DNA of 64,000 bases from CAXBES01 sp963974915 (GTDB taxonomy: Bacteria; Bacteroidota; Bacteroidia; Flavobacteriales; Flavobacteriaceae). Below, piece by piece: positions 9,514 to 19,119 of this stretch. Every line of letters starts with the position of its first letter. Position 1 is the first letter of the stretch. Location: assembly GCA_963974915.1 (NCBI GenBank), contig CAXBES010000008.1:1-64000 (forward strand), given 5' to 3'. A model generated the notes under the pieces. That model ran no database searches and was not told where the DNA came from. It worked only from the letters and a program-made list of their open reading frames with translations. A program made the position numbers and the translations under genes.

Positions 9514-10692
9514 TTAATCGGTAGTTGAATTAGTATTTTCTATGACTTCAGAATTGCTCACATTACCAACTTTAACAAGCATTCCTGCAAATGCTCCGGG
9601 TACGGTACGCGAGAGAATTTGTGTTCCATCCGGAACACCCTTTACAACTACCTCTTCCGAAGAAAAATAAATAGGATCCACCTCTATTAGATCTAAAATA
9701 CTATCCCGAACCACATAGAGTTCCTTCTCATCAATTAGAAGTTTTCTAGGTATTTTAATCGCATTTGGCTCGTCTCTGGCGTTTAAAAGCGCCTCCATAT
9801 ACATGCCTTCTTTTAAACCTTCACCGGCTACTTCTACAAAAACTTTTATGGTTTGCGTATTGGTATCGATACTGCTATTTATTCTGGAAACTACTCCGGT
9901 AAATTGTTGTGTTCCCTGAGGTACTGTTAAGACTACTTTTTCACCTAATTCTAACAGATCACTAAAATTTTTGGCAATTCCTAATTCGAGCTCATAGACC
10001 GAAGGATCAATAAATTCACCTAATTTCTGACCTTGTCTTATTAAGGTTCCTTTGGTTACCAAGGCCTCGGTTAAAACACCCGTAAATGGCGCAGAAATAT
10101 TGTATTTAGACAAACGCTGTTCCAGATTCTTTACGTTATAATAACTGGACATAACACCCCTTCCGGTAATAAAGTATTTTACTTTTTCTGAATTTACTTC
10201 GGGCAATGGAGGTACACTTTTGGTTAGGTCAAAATTGTTGAGATAACTTTGCCACTCCGGGAATGCCTCCGGATAATCTAAACGAAGATCCGGCATTAAA
10301 GATGTGATGAGGTTAATAAAATCACTTTTCGCAGCCTGAACCGATGCATAGTACTCTGCAGCGTCGATACTTAATAACGTCTGCCCCCTGCGATACTCCT
10401 GTCCTGCTTTAAAATCATGAGAACTACTTCTAAAAACCCCTTGTACTTCGGCGTACAATTCTAATCGGTTTTTCGCAACTAAGGCACCGTTCGCAGGAAC
10501 TACAATTGGTACTGTAGAATTGGTTACTGTTTCGGTGAATACCGTTTTCACGACTTTCTCTGCCGTTGGCCTCACTTTTTTATTGCTCTCAATAATAGCC
10601 GAGGCTGCAAACAAGGCCCCAATAATGAGGACAGCTCCAATAATAAATAGTAAAATTTTACGCACAGGTTTAGGTTTTAGCTTAAAAACCAA
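9514..10692 (-). CDS. RND efflux periplasmic adaptor (membrane fusion protein)
   Basis: A 392-aa protein with one N-terminal membrane anchor (about 12-33). It has a split lipoyl/barrel-sandwich domain (first half 'GVFRSSSHDFKAGQEYRRGQ', second half 'ISAPFTGVLTEALVTKGTLI'), a helical hairpin between them and a beta-barrel part after residue 230. This is the HlyD/AcrA-type adaptor that bridges the RND pump and the outer-membrane channel. It is the first gene of the three-gene operon, and ABC-F lies upstream across a 56-nt gap on the same strand. The hairpin contains an unusual Pro-rich, tryptophan-bearing stretch (about 128-165). Confidence 0.88.
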   Translation of the reverse strand: MVFKLKPKPVRKILLFIIGAVLIIGALFAASAIIESNKKVRPTAEKVVKTVFTETVTNSTVPIVVPANGALVAKNRLELYAEVQGVFRSSSHDFKAGQEYRRGQTLLSIDAAEYYASVQAAKSDFINLITSLMPDLRLDYPEAFPEWQSYLNNFDLTKSVPPLPEVNSEKVKYFITGRGVMSSYYNVKNLEQRLSKYNISAPFTGVLTEALVTKGTLIRQGQKLGEFIDPSVYELELGIAKNFSDLLELGEKVVLTVPQGTQQFTGVVSRINSSIDTNTQTIKVFVEVAGEGLKEGMYMEALLNARDEPNAIKIPRKLLIDEKELYVVRDSILDLIEVDPIYFSSEEVVVKGVPDGTQILSRTVPGAFAGMLVKVGNVSNSEVIENTNSTTD

Positions 10693-10748
10693 AAATACTA
10701 AGCCAATACCTAGCAGAAGTTAAATCTTTCTTAAATGTGTCGGGAAAA

Positions 10749-12665
10749 TTATGCTAAAGTTTCCAACTGTAAGGTCACCTTTTCCCATTCTTTCATTAAA
10801 TTATTTAGTTTGTCCTTTTTTGCCTGATACATATCGAAGAAATTTGGCTTGGCAATAGTCTCATCATAATTTATGGAAAGCTCCAGATCGATCGCTTTTA
10901 TCTCGCGTTCTAGTTTGTTTATCTCCGCTTCAGTTTTACTCAACTTATTAGTTAGAGATTTTTGTTTTTTCTGATTCTCGTAAGATTCTTTGTTCGAAGT
11001 AGTTTTTTGTTTTGCTTCGGAAGCAATCACAGTCCTTTTCTCTGCTTCACGTAAATTTTGAAGGTTACGCTGTTCAAGGAAATAATCGATATCCCCCAGA
11101 TATTCTTTAATTTTCCTGTCCTTAAACTCGTAAACTTTGTTTGTGAGTCCTTGAAGAAAATCTCTATCGTGCGAAACCAATAATAAAGTCCCTTCAAACT
11201 CTTTTAAAGAATCTTTTAGTACATTCTTGCTTTTAATATCTAAGTGATTAGTGGGCTCATCCATTACCAACACATTGAGTGGCTGCAAGAGCAATTTTGC
11301 AAGGGCCAATCGGTTTCTTTCTCCTCCACTTAAAACCCGAACATACTTTTCTACCTCTTCGCCCCTAAATAAAAAGGACCCGAGGATGTCTCGGACTTTC
11401 GACCTGTTCTTTTCATTGGCTGCATCGATCATAGTATCGAGTACTGTTTTACTTCCATCCAGATAATCAGCTTGATTTTGAGCGAAATATCCTATTTGTA
11501 CATTGTGTCCAAGTTTCAGTGTTCCTCCATGCGGAATCTCATTAACGATTATTTTTGCCAAGGTAGATTTGCCCTGTCCGTTCTGACCAACAAATGCGAT
11601 CTTACTGTCGCGTTCTACCAAAAGATTCACCTTGCGAAGTACTTCTTTGTCACCGTAACTTTTAGAAACATTTTCTGCCTCGATCACTACCTTCCCGGGT
11701 GTAACAGAAATAGGAAAACGTAAGGTCATTACACTGTTATCATCTTCATCAACTTCGATCCTATCGATCTTATCCAGTTTTTTAATTAACGATTGCGCCA
11801 TAGTCGCTTTACTCGCCTTAGCACGGAATTTCTCGATCAGCTTTTCTGTTTGCTCTATTTGCTTTTGCTGATTCTTCTGTGAAGCTAATTGTTGTTCTCT
11901 CAGTTCGGCACGTTGCACCAAATACTTAGAGTATGGTTTGTTGTAATCGTAGATCTTTCCGAGGGAGATCTCAATGGTTCGATTGGTGACGTTATCGAGA
12001 AACATCTTATCGTGAGATACTACAACCACTGCCCCCGGATAATTTTTTAAGAACTCTTCCAACCACAGAATAGATTCAATATCTAAGTGGTTTGTTGGCT
12101 CGTCGAGTAAGAGGATATCATTGTTTTGAAGTAACAGTTTGGCCAATTCGATTCGCATTCGCCATCCACCGGAAAATGTTTCTGTTAGTTTATTAAAATC
12201 CTCTCGCTGAAATCCTAGTCCTTGTAAGATCCTTTCAGTTTCACCCTGGTAATTATACCCACCATGAATTTCGTACTGATGTTGTACTTCGTTAAGATCG
12301 ACCATAAGATCATGATAACTCTCACTCTCATAATCGGTTCTCTCTGCGAGTTGAGTATTGATCTCTTCAAGCTTCTTTTCAAGCGATTTTATTTCTTTAA
12401 AGGCCTCATACGATTCTTCTAAAACGGTACGCCCCATCTCGAAGTCTATGTCCTGTTTTAAGAATCCTATTGACGTTTCCTTATCTGTGGCTATGGCACC
12501 CTCATCATATTCCTGTTCTCCCGAAATTATTTTCAGTAAGGTTGACTTTCCGGCTCCATTTTTACCAACCAATCCTACGCGCGTTCCCGCACCTAGTTGG
12601 AAGGTAATTTTCTCAAACAAATAGTCTCCTTGGAAGGAAACAGATAGATTATGAATATTTAGCAT
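10749..12665 (-). CDS. ABC-F family ribosome-associated ATPase
   Basis: A 638-aa soluble protein with two ABC cassettes on one chain: Walker A G-K-N-G-A-G-K-S-T near 34-42 and GQNGQGKST in the second half; signatures FSGGWRMR and LSGGERNR; Walker B/Asp boxes LLLDEPTNHLD and LVMDEPTNHLD. A charged linker (about 240-300) joins them, and a C-terminal coiled coil rich in K/E (about 545-638) follows. No membrane segments are present, so this is an ABC-F translation factor (Uup/EttA/YheS group) and not a transporter. The coiled-coil tail favours the Uup/YheS side. The ATG at 12665 faces the divergent DUF983 gene across 101 nt. Confidence 0.9.
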   Translation of the reverse strand: MLNIHNLSVSFQGDYLFEKITFQLGAGTRVGLVGKNGAGKSTLLKIISGEQEYDEGAIATDKETSIGFLKQDIDFEMGRTVLEESYEAFKEIKSLEKKLEEINTQLAERTDYESESYHDLMVDLNEVQHQYEIHGGYNYQGETERILQGLGFQREDFNKLTETFSGGWRMRIELAKLLLQNNDILLLDEPTNHLDIESILWLEEFLKNYPGAVVVVSHDKMFLDNVTNRTIEISLGKIYDYNKPYSKYLVQRAELREQQLASQKNQQKQIEQTEKLIEKFRAKASKATMAQSLIKKLDKIDRIEVDEDDNSVMTLRFPISVTPGKVVIEAENVSKSYGDKEVLRKVNLLVERDSKIAFVGQNGQGKSTLAKIIVNEIPHGGTLKLGHNVQIGYFAQNQADYLDGSKTVLDTMIDAANEKNRSKVRDILGSFLFRGEEVEKYVRVLSGGERNRLALAKLLLQPLNVLVMDEPTNHLDIKSKNVLKDSLKEFEGTLLLVSHDRDFLQGLTNKVYEFKDRKIKEYLGDIDYFLEQRNLQNLREAEKRTVIASEAKQKTTSNKESYENQKKQKSLTNKLSKTEAEINKLEREIKAIDLELSINYDETIAKPNFFDMYQAKKDKLNNLMKEWEKVTLQLETLA

Positions 12666-12766
12666 ACTTAAATAAAAAAATATTATCGATTACTCTCAGC
12701 TAAGTTTGCAAAGATGCTTAATTTTGAACTGCAAAAAAAATGTAGTTTCATTTCTAAGTAAGAAAG

Positions 12767-13138
12767 ATGAAGAGCACCAAACTTTACAGTATTTTCACAA
12801 GTACCTGTCCGGTTTGCCACACAGGCAAAATGTACACGAACAGCAATCCGTATGTAATTTCAGAAACACTTAAAATGAAAGAGCGCTGTCCACACTGCGA
12901 TGTGAAGTTTAAGATCGAGCCTTCTTTCTTCTACGGCGCTATGTACGTTAGTTATGCTGTTGGAGTTGCCATTGCCGTTGCTGCCTTTATAATTGCATAT
13001 TTCTTTATTGGATTAGACAGATTCGCTACATTTATTGCTATTGTTGCCACCCTTATACTTCTATTACCGGTCATAACAAGAATCTCCAGAAATATTTGGA
13101 TCAACTTCTTCTTTAAATACGATGAAAAGAAAGTGTAA
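12767..13138 (+). CDS. DUF983 family membrane protein
   Basis: A 123-aa protein with a zinc-ribbon-like N terminus (C-P-V-C at about 14-17 and C-P-H-C at about 42-45) followed by two hydrophobic helices (about 60-84 and 88-108). This CxxC...CxxC plus two-TM layout is the DUF983 family; the segment 'EPSFFYGAMYVSYAVG' is characteristic. Function is unknown. It is divergent from the ABC-F gene and convergent with the FAD oxidoreductase, with only 20 nt between the stops. Confidence 0.85.
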   Translation: MKSTKLYSIFTSTCPVCHTGKMYTNSNPYVISETLKMKERCPHCDVKFKIEPSFFYGAMYVSYAVGVAIAVAAFIIAYFFIGLDRFATFIAIVATLILLLPVITRISRNIWINFFFKYDEKKV

Positions 13139-13158
13139 TGCTTTTAACTTAATGCAGC

Positions 13159-14202
13159 TTAATTAAATCTATTAATATCTACTTCCTTCGGAAGTGGTGT
13201 GTTTCTTTCCAAAGAGTTGTACAACCATCCCGCCAGCGTCGGCGCCATCATTAACCCGCGCGTACCCAATCCGTTAAAAAATACCATATTTGGATGATCT
13301 GTAAAAACACCCAACAGAGGTTTTCTATCTTTTGTGGTGGGTCTAACACCGGCAATTTGATCAACCACCTCGAAATCACATTGAATCATTTTTTGTAATT
13401 TAAATACTATCTCATCTCTGGCTTTATCTGTGGTATGTGTGGAGTAGTCCTCACGGGCGAAAGTAGCGCCTACTTTGTAAAGATCATCTCCCAACGGAAT
13501 AACGAACATAGATCCTTTTAATAAAACCCCGAGCTTTAAGTTGGGTGCACTTATCACAATATACTCTCCTTTATTACCTATTAAAAGTTCATTTTTAAAA
13601 AAAGGATTCGCGATCACCTTAGCTCCTTCACAAAATATAATTCTTGTGGCCGAATAATTCTGGTAGGGTATTTTTCCGTTTACTTCTGAAAGTTGGCTAT
13701 AATCGAAAGCTTCAGAAACCAGTTTAGCACTATTCTGAAGGTATTCCCGATAAGAAGTTAACAATTGCTTCGGAAAGATCTTGCCGCTCCCCAAGACTTT
13801 TCCGAAGCCATAGGGCGCTTTGATATTCGCATTCAGATTTTTTAGAATTTCCGAAGAAAGAAAATTAGATAATTCTAATCGATCGCTCGCCACCATCCAA
13901 TCGTTTTGCTCTTCAACATTGTAAAAAATCCGCCAAACAGGTAAATCTGTAATTAGCTCTACTTGTAATTTAGCCGAAAGTGAATGATAGAATTTAACAG
14001 CATTCGCACAAAATTCTTGAGCATTCCAAACAGGAGTAAAACGTTTTAAAACGACCGGGTTAAATACACCACCCGAAACCTCTGTTGCCGGCGAGTTGTA
14101 CGCATCAAAAACCACGTAGCTTTTATTACCTCTTTCCAACTGTTCACAAAATGAAACACCTGCAACACCCAAACCTACTACTAAATAATCTACTTCTTTC
14201 AC
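13159..14202 (-). CDS. FAD-dependent oxidoreductase (DAO-type fold)
   Basis: A 347-aa protein opening with an FAD-binding Rossmann motif, VVGLGVAGVSFCEQLERG (about 8-25), and a second conserved patch 'GGVFNPVVLKRFTPVWNA' after it. A C-terminal 'GVRPTTKDRKPLLG...NGLGTRGLMMAP' block is typical of D-amino-acid-oxidase/glycine-oxidase-like proteins, where it contacts the flavin. The substrate is unknown; it probably oxidises an amine or amino acid in the cytoplasm. It sits downstream of gldN but is separated from it by 170 nt containing a terminator, so it is not part of the gld operon. Confidence 0.8.
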   Translation of the reverse strand: MKEVDYLVVGLGVAGVSFCEQLERGNKSYVVFDAYNSPATEVSGGVFNPVVLKRFTPVWNAQEFCANAVKFYHSLSAKLQVELITDLPVWRIFYNVEEQNDWMVASDRLELSNFLSSEILKNLNANIKAPYGFGKVLGSGKIFPKQLLTSYREYLQNSAKLVSEAFDYSQLSEVNGKIPYQNYSATRIIFCEGAKVIANPFFKNELLIGNKGEYIVISAPNLKLGVLLKGSMFVIPLGDDLYKVGATFAREDYSTHTTDKARDEIVFKLQKMIQCDFEVVDQIAGVRPTTKDRKPLLGVFTDHPNMVFFNGLGTRGLMMAPTLAGWLYNSLERNTPLPKEVDINRFN

Positions 14203-14315
14203 CCTGTAAAGATATTGAAAAAGCCCTGCGTAAATATGCCGTTAATAAAATTCTTCTATCCAAAAATCTAACAAGATGGGGAGAATATCCTACACTAAGG
14301 CTTCGGATATTATAG

Positions 14316-14350
14316 AAAAAACCCTCCAAAGTTTTCACCAGGGAGGGTTC
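14316..14350 (-). terminator. Rho-independent terminator of the gldKLMN operon
   Basis: An 8-bp stem AACCCTCC/GGAGGGTT (plus-strand arms 14320-14327 and 14342-14349), followed on the minus strand by a U run (plus-strand As 14315-14320). It sits 23 nt after the gldN stop and closes the gld operon. Confidence 0.85.
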
Positions 14351-14372
14351 TATTAATATTAAGAATGAATTT

Positions 14373-15275
14373 TTAGTAATTCCAAAGATCCATCTCTATG
14401 TTTCTAATTTGTTCTTGAATTCTATCAGATTCTAAAAGTTGCATCAGAGCGTTATCACTAATGTATTCGTTAACACCTCTATCACCTTGTACGTTGTCTT
14501 CTTTGTAGACAACACCGTGGAAACGTCTTGAATTTAACAAATGATCGTATGATATAGGCTGTGAAGTATTCCTTCGGTTAAAAGCTTTAGCTTCGTGTAG
14601 CACTTCACGTGCTCCCGGGAAAAATACCCAGAAAAGTTCAACTTTACTATCAATACCTGTATCTTCAAATGCTTTAGAACGCGCTTCACCGGCTACAGGG
14701 CATAGGCCGAGTAAACGATACTTTAGCTCACCTTGTCTCTTGTCAAGATACCAAAGTCCACGAATTCTCCATTCCTGCACATCTCCTGCATCCAGGGTAA
14801 ACGTTCTGATATATTCAGGGTCTACGTATCCTTCGGCATTATACTGCTCAATACCAAGATCTGTAGTATCGCTATATACCAGAGAAGCTGAGATATCGTC
14901 TAGAGTACGCTTTTCGGTAAAATATGAATCGGCATATACGTCCTCAATTTTACCTTCTTTAATACCACGCACTAAAACATCGTACAACGATCGTCTTTCA
15001 GAACCAATGTTGTTTGTATCAATTGGATAATACAAAGGGAAATTAACACGTTCATCAAGATCAATTATTTCCCAGGTTGTTTTAGACCATAGTACATCGC
15101 GTTCATCTACATAGCCGTATGGCAGCGGCTCGTCATTATCATAGGCAATCTGAGCTTCTGTCTTCTTACCTATTTCTTCCGGTGTTTGAGCATTTAGGAT
15201 ATTTATTTGCGCTTGCGCACTAAACGTTCCTATTAGCAGTCCAAAAACACCTAAAACAACATTTTTAAAATTCAT
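14373..15275 (-). CDS. gldN: GldN, gliding motility / T9SS periplasmic ring protein
   Basis: A 300-aa protein with a signal peptide (cleavage near SAQAQ, about 19-23). The sequence 'PYGYVDERDVLWSKTTWEII' and the later 'VFFPGAREVLHEAKAFNRRN' match GldN (PorN of Porphyromonas). GldN joins the lipoprotein GldK in a periplasmic ring linked to the outer membrane, part of the type IX secretion and gliding machinery. It is last in the gldK-L-M-N operon, 16 nt after gldM, and is followed by a strong terminator. Confidence 0.95.
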   Translation of the reverse strand: MNFKNVVLGVFGLLIGTFSAQAQINILNAQTPEEIGKKTEAQIAYDNDEPLPYGYVDERDVLWSKTTWEIIDLDERVNFPLYYPIDTNNIGSERRSLYDVLVRGIKEGKIEDVYADSYFTEKRTLDDISASLVYSDTTDLGIEQYNAEGYVDPEYIRTFTLDAGDVQEWRIRGLWYLDKRQGELKYRLLGLCPVAGEARSKAFEDTGIDSKVELFWVFFPGAREVLHEAKAFNRRNTSQPISYDHLLNSRRFHGVVYKEDNVQGDRGVNEYISDNALMQLLESDRIQEQIRNIEMDLWNY

Positions 15276-15291
15276 AAAACAGTTTTTAATT

Positions 15292-16878
15292 CTAGTTTGT
15301 TAATTCAATAATTACAGGAGAGATCTTCTTCAATTTGTATCCTGAATTATTCGCGATATTCGCATTAATATCGATGATCTGTACTACATCACCACGCTTA
15401 GCTCTTCGCAAGGCAGCTTTTGCAGCAGCATCTAATTTTCTTCCATTAACTCTAACCGTAGGTTGTCCTGAAACTTTAAAGCTAAATCCGGTTACATTAA
15501 GATTAAGATCGAAATCGAAATCCTGTAATTCTGCACCTACACTGGAAATTTCAAGTCCTTGACGTTGCATTCTAACAGCTCCACCATCTCCGGTTTCACC
15601 ACGAATAGATCCTGTTGGTCTAGGGATATCCTTGATACGGAATTCAGAAGAGGTGTTAACTTTTTGCCCATCAGGCAAAGTACCACTTGCTGTAATCGTA
15701 ACGGTTCTACCTTGACCGGGACTCATGTTATATTTACTTCCTGAAGCCTTTGAAAGACCAGCTCCGGACGCACTAACTTTATTATCCGGAATACCGGGAA
15801 TAGAGATCGTCATAGGGTTTACAACACCACGATAAACAACATTCATCTTATCGGCCGCAATTACTGCAGCGTTTGGTTTTGAGATCGTTGCAAAAGAGCT
15901 TTGTACAGGAACTTCGGTTTCTTCTCCACCTTCACCGTAATAAAGGAATCCTTCGATCTTATGATCTCCTGGACTTCCCGCACCAACTTTCATCATAACC
16001 TTACCACCTTCGAAAGTATAATCTTTACCTTCTTCAAGTTTTCTGCCATCTAATGTAAGTTCGGCTCTTTTTGGTTTTGTACTCGCATCTGTACGACCTA
16101 ATACAATAGCACCATCAAAAGTTTCACCCGAATAATAGGCAGATTTTGGTGCTTCCATTAAAGTTGAATAATTACTGAAAGATAAAGCAGCCGCTTGTTG
16201 ACCGGCTAACATCTTTTGTAATACTTCACTTTTAGTAGTTTTAATGTCGGCTTGAATTTGAGTAAGCTTTGTTAAAGATGCCACTAATGGAAATCCTTCG
16301 TAGTTATAGTTTAACCAATCAACTTTTTTACCATCACGGTTTTCAACCTCGGCAGTAGAAAAATTATTATTGATCGATTTCTTAATATCTTCTATACCTT
16401 GTACTTTAGCTAAAGCGGTATCAGATAATACTTTAGTCATTTCGGTACGATAAGTATTGATCTTATCTATGAACTCTTGTCCTTCAGGCTTATATTTATC
16501 ACCCTGGAAAAATCGTTGGTCAAAGAAATCTGCTTTGTCCATCACTTCATAATCTGTCGGGTCTTCTAGTTTTTCAATAGAAGCCGATTTAAGATTACTG
16601 ATATAAGTGTCTAGTTCGTCAGAAATTGCTGATACTTCGTCTGCCTTTGCTTTTACTGCAGCATATTGTTCCGGCTCATCATCCGCTTTAGTTGCAAGTC
16701 CGTCCATAAACGCCACATTACGTTCTGTAGAAGCGACATTAGCATCAGATATTTTCTCGTTTAAAAGTCCGAAAGCAGATAACACCTCTTTCGACATGTT
16801 TAATGCTAACATAGCGATGAAAACCAGATACATCAGGTTAATCATCTTCTGTCTTGGGGATAGTTTTCCTCCTGCCAT
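15292..16878 (-). CDS. gldM: GldM, T9SS motor shaft protein
   Basis: A 528-aa protein whose N terminus 'KLSPRQKMINLMYLVFIAML' holds the single transmembrane helix of GldM (PorM), including the conserved Arg before the helix that is thought to work with the GldL Glu. The remainder is periplasmic: a helical region to about residue 220, then several beta-rich domains ('APKSAYYSGETFDGAIVLGR' onward). GldM dimers form the shaft that transmits proton-driven rotation from GldL to the GldKN ring. It lies 44 nt after gldL. The length is normal for the family. Confidence 0.96.
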   Translation of the reverse strand: MAGGKLSPRQKMINLMYLVFIAMLALNMSKEVLSAFGLLNEKISDANVASTERNVAFMDGLATKADDEPEQYAAVKAKADEVSAISDELDTYISNLKSASIEKLEDPTDYEVMDKADFFDQRFFQGDKYKPEGQEFIDKINTYRTEMTKVLSDTALAKVQGIEDIKKSINNNFSTAEVENRDGKKVDWLNYNYEGFPLVASLTKLTQIQADIKTTKSEVLQKMLAGQQAAALSFSNYSTLMEAPKSAYYSGETFDGAIVLGRTDASTKPKRAELTLDGRKLEEGKDYTFEGGKVMMKVGAGSPGDHKIEGFLYYGEGGEETEVPVQSSFATISKPNAAVIAADKMNVVYRGVVNPMTISIPGIPDNKVSASGAGLSKASGSKYNMSPGQGRTVTITASGTLPDGQKVNTSSEFRIKDIPRPTGSIRGETGDGGAVRMQRQGLEISSVGAELQDFDFDLNLNVTGFSFKVSGQPTVRVNGRKLDAAAKAALRRAKRGDVVQIIDINANIANNSGYKLKKISPVIIELTN

Positions 16879-16922
16879 TTTAATTCTTTTTTAAGGATTA
16901 ATAATTTAGTTGAAAACTATCG

Positions 16923-17573
16923 TTAGTTCTTATTCGACATTGCTGAAAGCATACCACCGTAAACTCCGTTAAGAGAAGATAGGTTAGTTGCCAAATGTTG
17001 CATTTGAGATTTTAATTGTTCTGCATTTTCAGCTACACGCTCTTGTACTTCTGCCTGACGGCTGGTAGATTCTACCTGTACTTTGTATAAACTGTTTAAA
17101 GATTCCATTTGAGCCGCAGCTAATGCCATCTCTTCACTGTATTTCTTAGTAGAGCTCATTGCTTCAGCGGTAGGAGCCATTCCTTTCGCAGCACCTTCGA
17201 AAGAACGAATACTGTCACTAAGACTGTTCATTAATTCTGAATCAATTTTAGCACCTTTAAGCATTTCGTCTAATTTCTTCGACAAAAGTCCTTGAGCGTC
17301 TTCCGGCTGTTCTTTTTTCTTCTTATCTGAAGCCATTCCTCCGGCTAATTCAGGATATACTAAAGACCAGTCCAGATCATCATCTACCGGTTCGAAAGCA
17401 GAAATTGCAAAAATGATCGCTTCAGTAATAAGACCTACTGCTAATAATACTCCTCCATTAAGTGGTCCTAATTCCCAGTGAAGAATTTTAAATAATGCTC
17501 CTAAAATTACAATAGAAGCTCCAAGGCCGTAAGCCATGTTAAATAATTTCTTTGATGATCTTGATTGTGCCAT
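16923..17573 (-). CDS. gldL: GldL, T9SS/gliding inner-membrane motor protein
   Basis: A 216-aa protein with two transmembrane helices near the N terminus (about 14-30 and 38-58) and a cytoplasmic helical tail rich in Ala, Met and Glu. The second helix carries the acidic residue of 'GLITEAIIFAIS', matching the proton-channel Glu of GldL/PorL. The helix pair with 'KILHWELGPLNGG' between is diagnostic. With GldM it forms the proton-powered motor. It is the second gene of the operon (58 nt after gldK). Confidence 0.96.
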   Translation of the reverse strand: MAQSRSSKKLFNMAYGLGASIVILGALFKILHWELGPLNGGVLLAVGLITEAIIFAISAFEPVDDDLDWSLVYPELAGGMASDKKKKEQPEDAQGLLSKKLDEMLKGAKIDSELMNSLSDSIRSFEGAAKGMAPTAEAMSSTKKYSEEMALAAAQMESLNSLYKVQVESTSRQAEVQERVAENAEQLKSQMQHLATNLSSLNGVYGGMLSAMSNKN

Positions 17574-17631
17574 AATAAATAGTTTTTAGTTGTTAAGTAG
17601 TTTATTTAATTTAAAATTTGGGGGTACTTAA

Positions 17632-19005
17632 TTATCTTGCGTCTCCTAATTTTTCATTTAGTACAACATCGGTTCCCATATAGTCCTGTACAGTTCTAAA
17701 ACCGATATAGCTACGTGCAGAATCTGCATATTCGTAGTCACGTGTACTTACCTGAAGAAAGTATGCTACATCTTTCCAGGAACCTCCACGAACCACCTTA
17801 CGCAAATTAGTAGGGTCGTTTACATTAGGATTCATAGTAGATGTGTACTCATAAGAAGCAGGGTCGTATGAAGATGCTACCCATTCTGCAACGTTACCTG
17901 CCATATTATATAAGTTATAATCGTTTGGTTCGTAAGCGTCTGCCTCTACAGTATATAATGCTTGATCTGCTGCGTAATCTCCACGAAGTGGCTTAAAGTT
18001 TGCTAAGAAACAACCTCTGTCATTCTTCGCGTAAGGACCACCCCAAGGGAAGGTTGCAGATTCTAATCCACCACGAGCTGCATATTCCCATTCTGCCTCT
18101 CCTGGAAGACGGAAAGAATTTACATGATTACGTTTTCTGGATTTTTGATAAGAGTTTTTATATAATGTTCTCCATGCACAAAATGCTTTCGCTTGTTTCC
18201 AGGTCACACCAACTACAGGATATTCTCCATAAGCCTCGTGCCAGAAATAATCATTATGCATTGGTTCGTTGTAAGAATAGTTAAAATCTTTGATCCACAC
18301 CGTAGTGTCCGGATAGATATTTACTTCTTCTTTCTTTATAAAATCTTTTCTTCTTTTTGATGCGTCTCTTGCCGCAGCCTGAATATCCATTTGAGTATAC
18401 TGGAAATTCAATTTTTCAACATCGATAGTACGCTGACCGTTGTAAGCTTCTTCAGCAGGGATATACATACTGTCCATTACCTCAACGTAGTACTCGTCCG
18501 GGTATTCTGCAGTATCCCAAATTAGGTCTATATCACGATTGATCTTTCTACCGGCGTAGAAGTCTTCTCCCATTCCATAGTAATTATCATACATGTACTG
18601 GTCATAAGGGGTCATTTCTTCGTTTTCCTGATCTACGAAAGCAAATTCACCAACACCTCCGTCTCCCGGAGTTGCTCCTACCTCGTCTGCTATAATAGCC
18701 AAACGAAGACGAATAGTTGAATCTCGTACCCATTCTACGAATTGGCGATATTCAGCATTGGTAATTTCAGTTTCATCCATATAGAATGAACGAACAGTAA
18801 CGGTTTTGGTTGGGGCATCATTTACAGCAACGAAATCATCATCAGATTTACCCATGATGAAAGATCCACCTGGGATAAGAGTCATTCCGTACGGTTTTTC
18901 AGGATACCATTTTTTACCTTTTGCTCCAACAAGCTCTCCTCTGTCTCCAGAGTTACAACTGAACATAAAGGCAACAATCGCAGTAAATGCAATAAACTTC
19001 TTCAT
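17632..19005 (-). CDS. gldK: GldK, T9SS outer-membrane lipoprotein (FGE-sulfatase fold)
   Basis: A 457-aa lipoprotein: lipobox around FMFSC (Cys17). The body has the formylglycine-generating-enzyme/SUMF1 fold shown by 'MTLIPGGSFIMGKSDDD', 'FYMDETEITNAEYRQFVEW', 'RLPGEAEWEYAARGG', 'NVAEWVASSYD' and 'KVVRGGSWKD'. GldK (PorK) is a structural relative of FGE and builds the periplasmic ring with GldN. It is the first gene of gldKLMN and has a Bacteroidetes-type promoter at 19041-19072. Confidence 0.96.
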   Translation of the reverse strand: MKKFIAFTAIVAFMFSCNSGDRGELVGAKGKKWYPEKPYGMTLIPGGSFIMGKSDDDFVAVNDAPTKTVTVRSFYMDETEITNAEYRQFVEWVRDSTIRLRLAIIADEVGATPGDGGVGEFAFVDQENEEMTPYDQYMYDNYYGMGEDFYAGRKINRDIDLIWDTAEYPDEYYVEVMDSMYIPAEEAYNGQRTIDVEKLNFQYTQMDIQAAARDASKRRKDFIKKEEVNIYPDTTVWIKDFNYSYNEPMHNDYFWHEAYGEYPVVGVTWKQAKAFCAWRTLYKNSYQKSRKRNHVNSFRLPGEAEWEYAARGGLESATFPWGGPYAKNDRGCFLANFKPLRGDYAADQALYTVEADAYEPNDYNLYNMAGNVAEWVASSYDPASYEYTSTMNPNVNDPTNLRKVVRGGSWKDVAYFLQVSTRDYEYADSARSYIGFRTVQDYMGTDVVLNEKLGDAR

Positions 19006-19040
19006 AGGTATTTAGGTTAAATTTTCGAGATTCAAGGGCG

Positions 19041-19072
19041 TAAACCTATTTATAAAATTTTAAAAAAACAAA
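19041..19072 (-). promoter_or_regulatory. Bacteroidetes-type promoter for gldKLMN
   Basis: Minus strand: -33 box TTTG (plus-strand CAAA at 19069-19072), 20-nt AT-rich spacer, -7 box TAGGTTTA (plus-strand 19041-19048), matching TAnnTTTG with one final-base change. The box ends about 36 nt before the gldK ATG. Confidence 0.6.
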
Positions 19073-19119
19073 AGTTTTCTTAAAAAACCCTTAAATCCTT
19101 CTTTTAGTTGTTTACTTGA

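Noticed and set aside
10749..12665. ABC exporter coupled to the RND operon
   Set aside because: There are no membrane segments; two cassettes with a linker and C-terminal coiled coil indicate an ABC-F translation factor.
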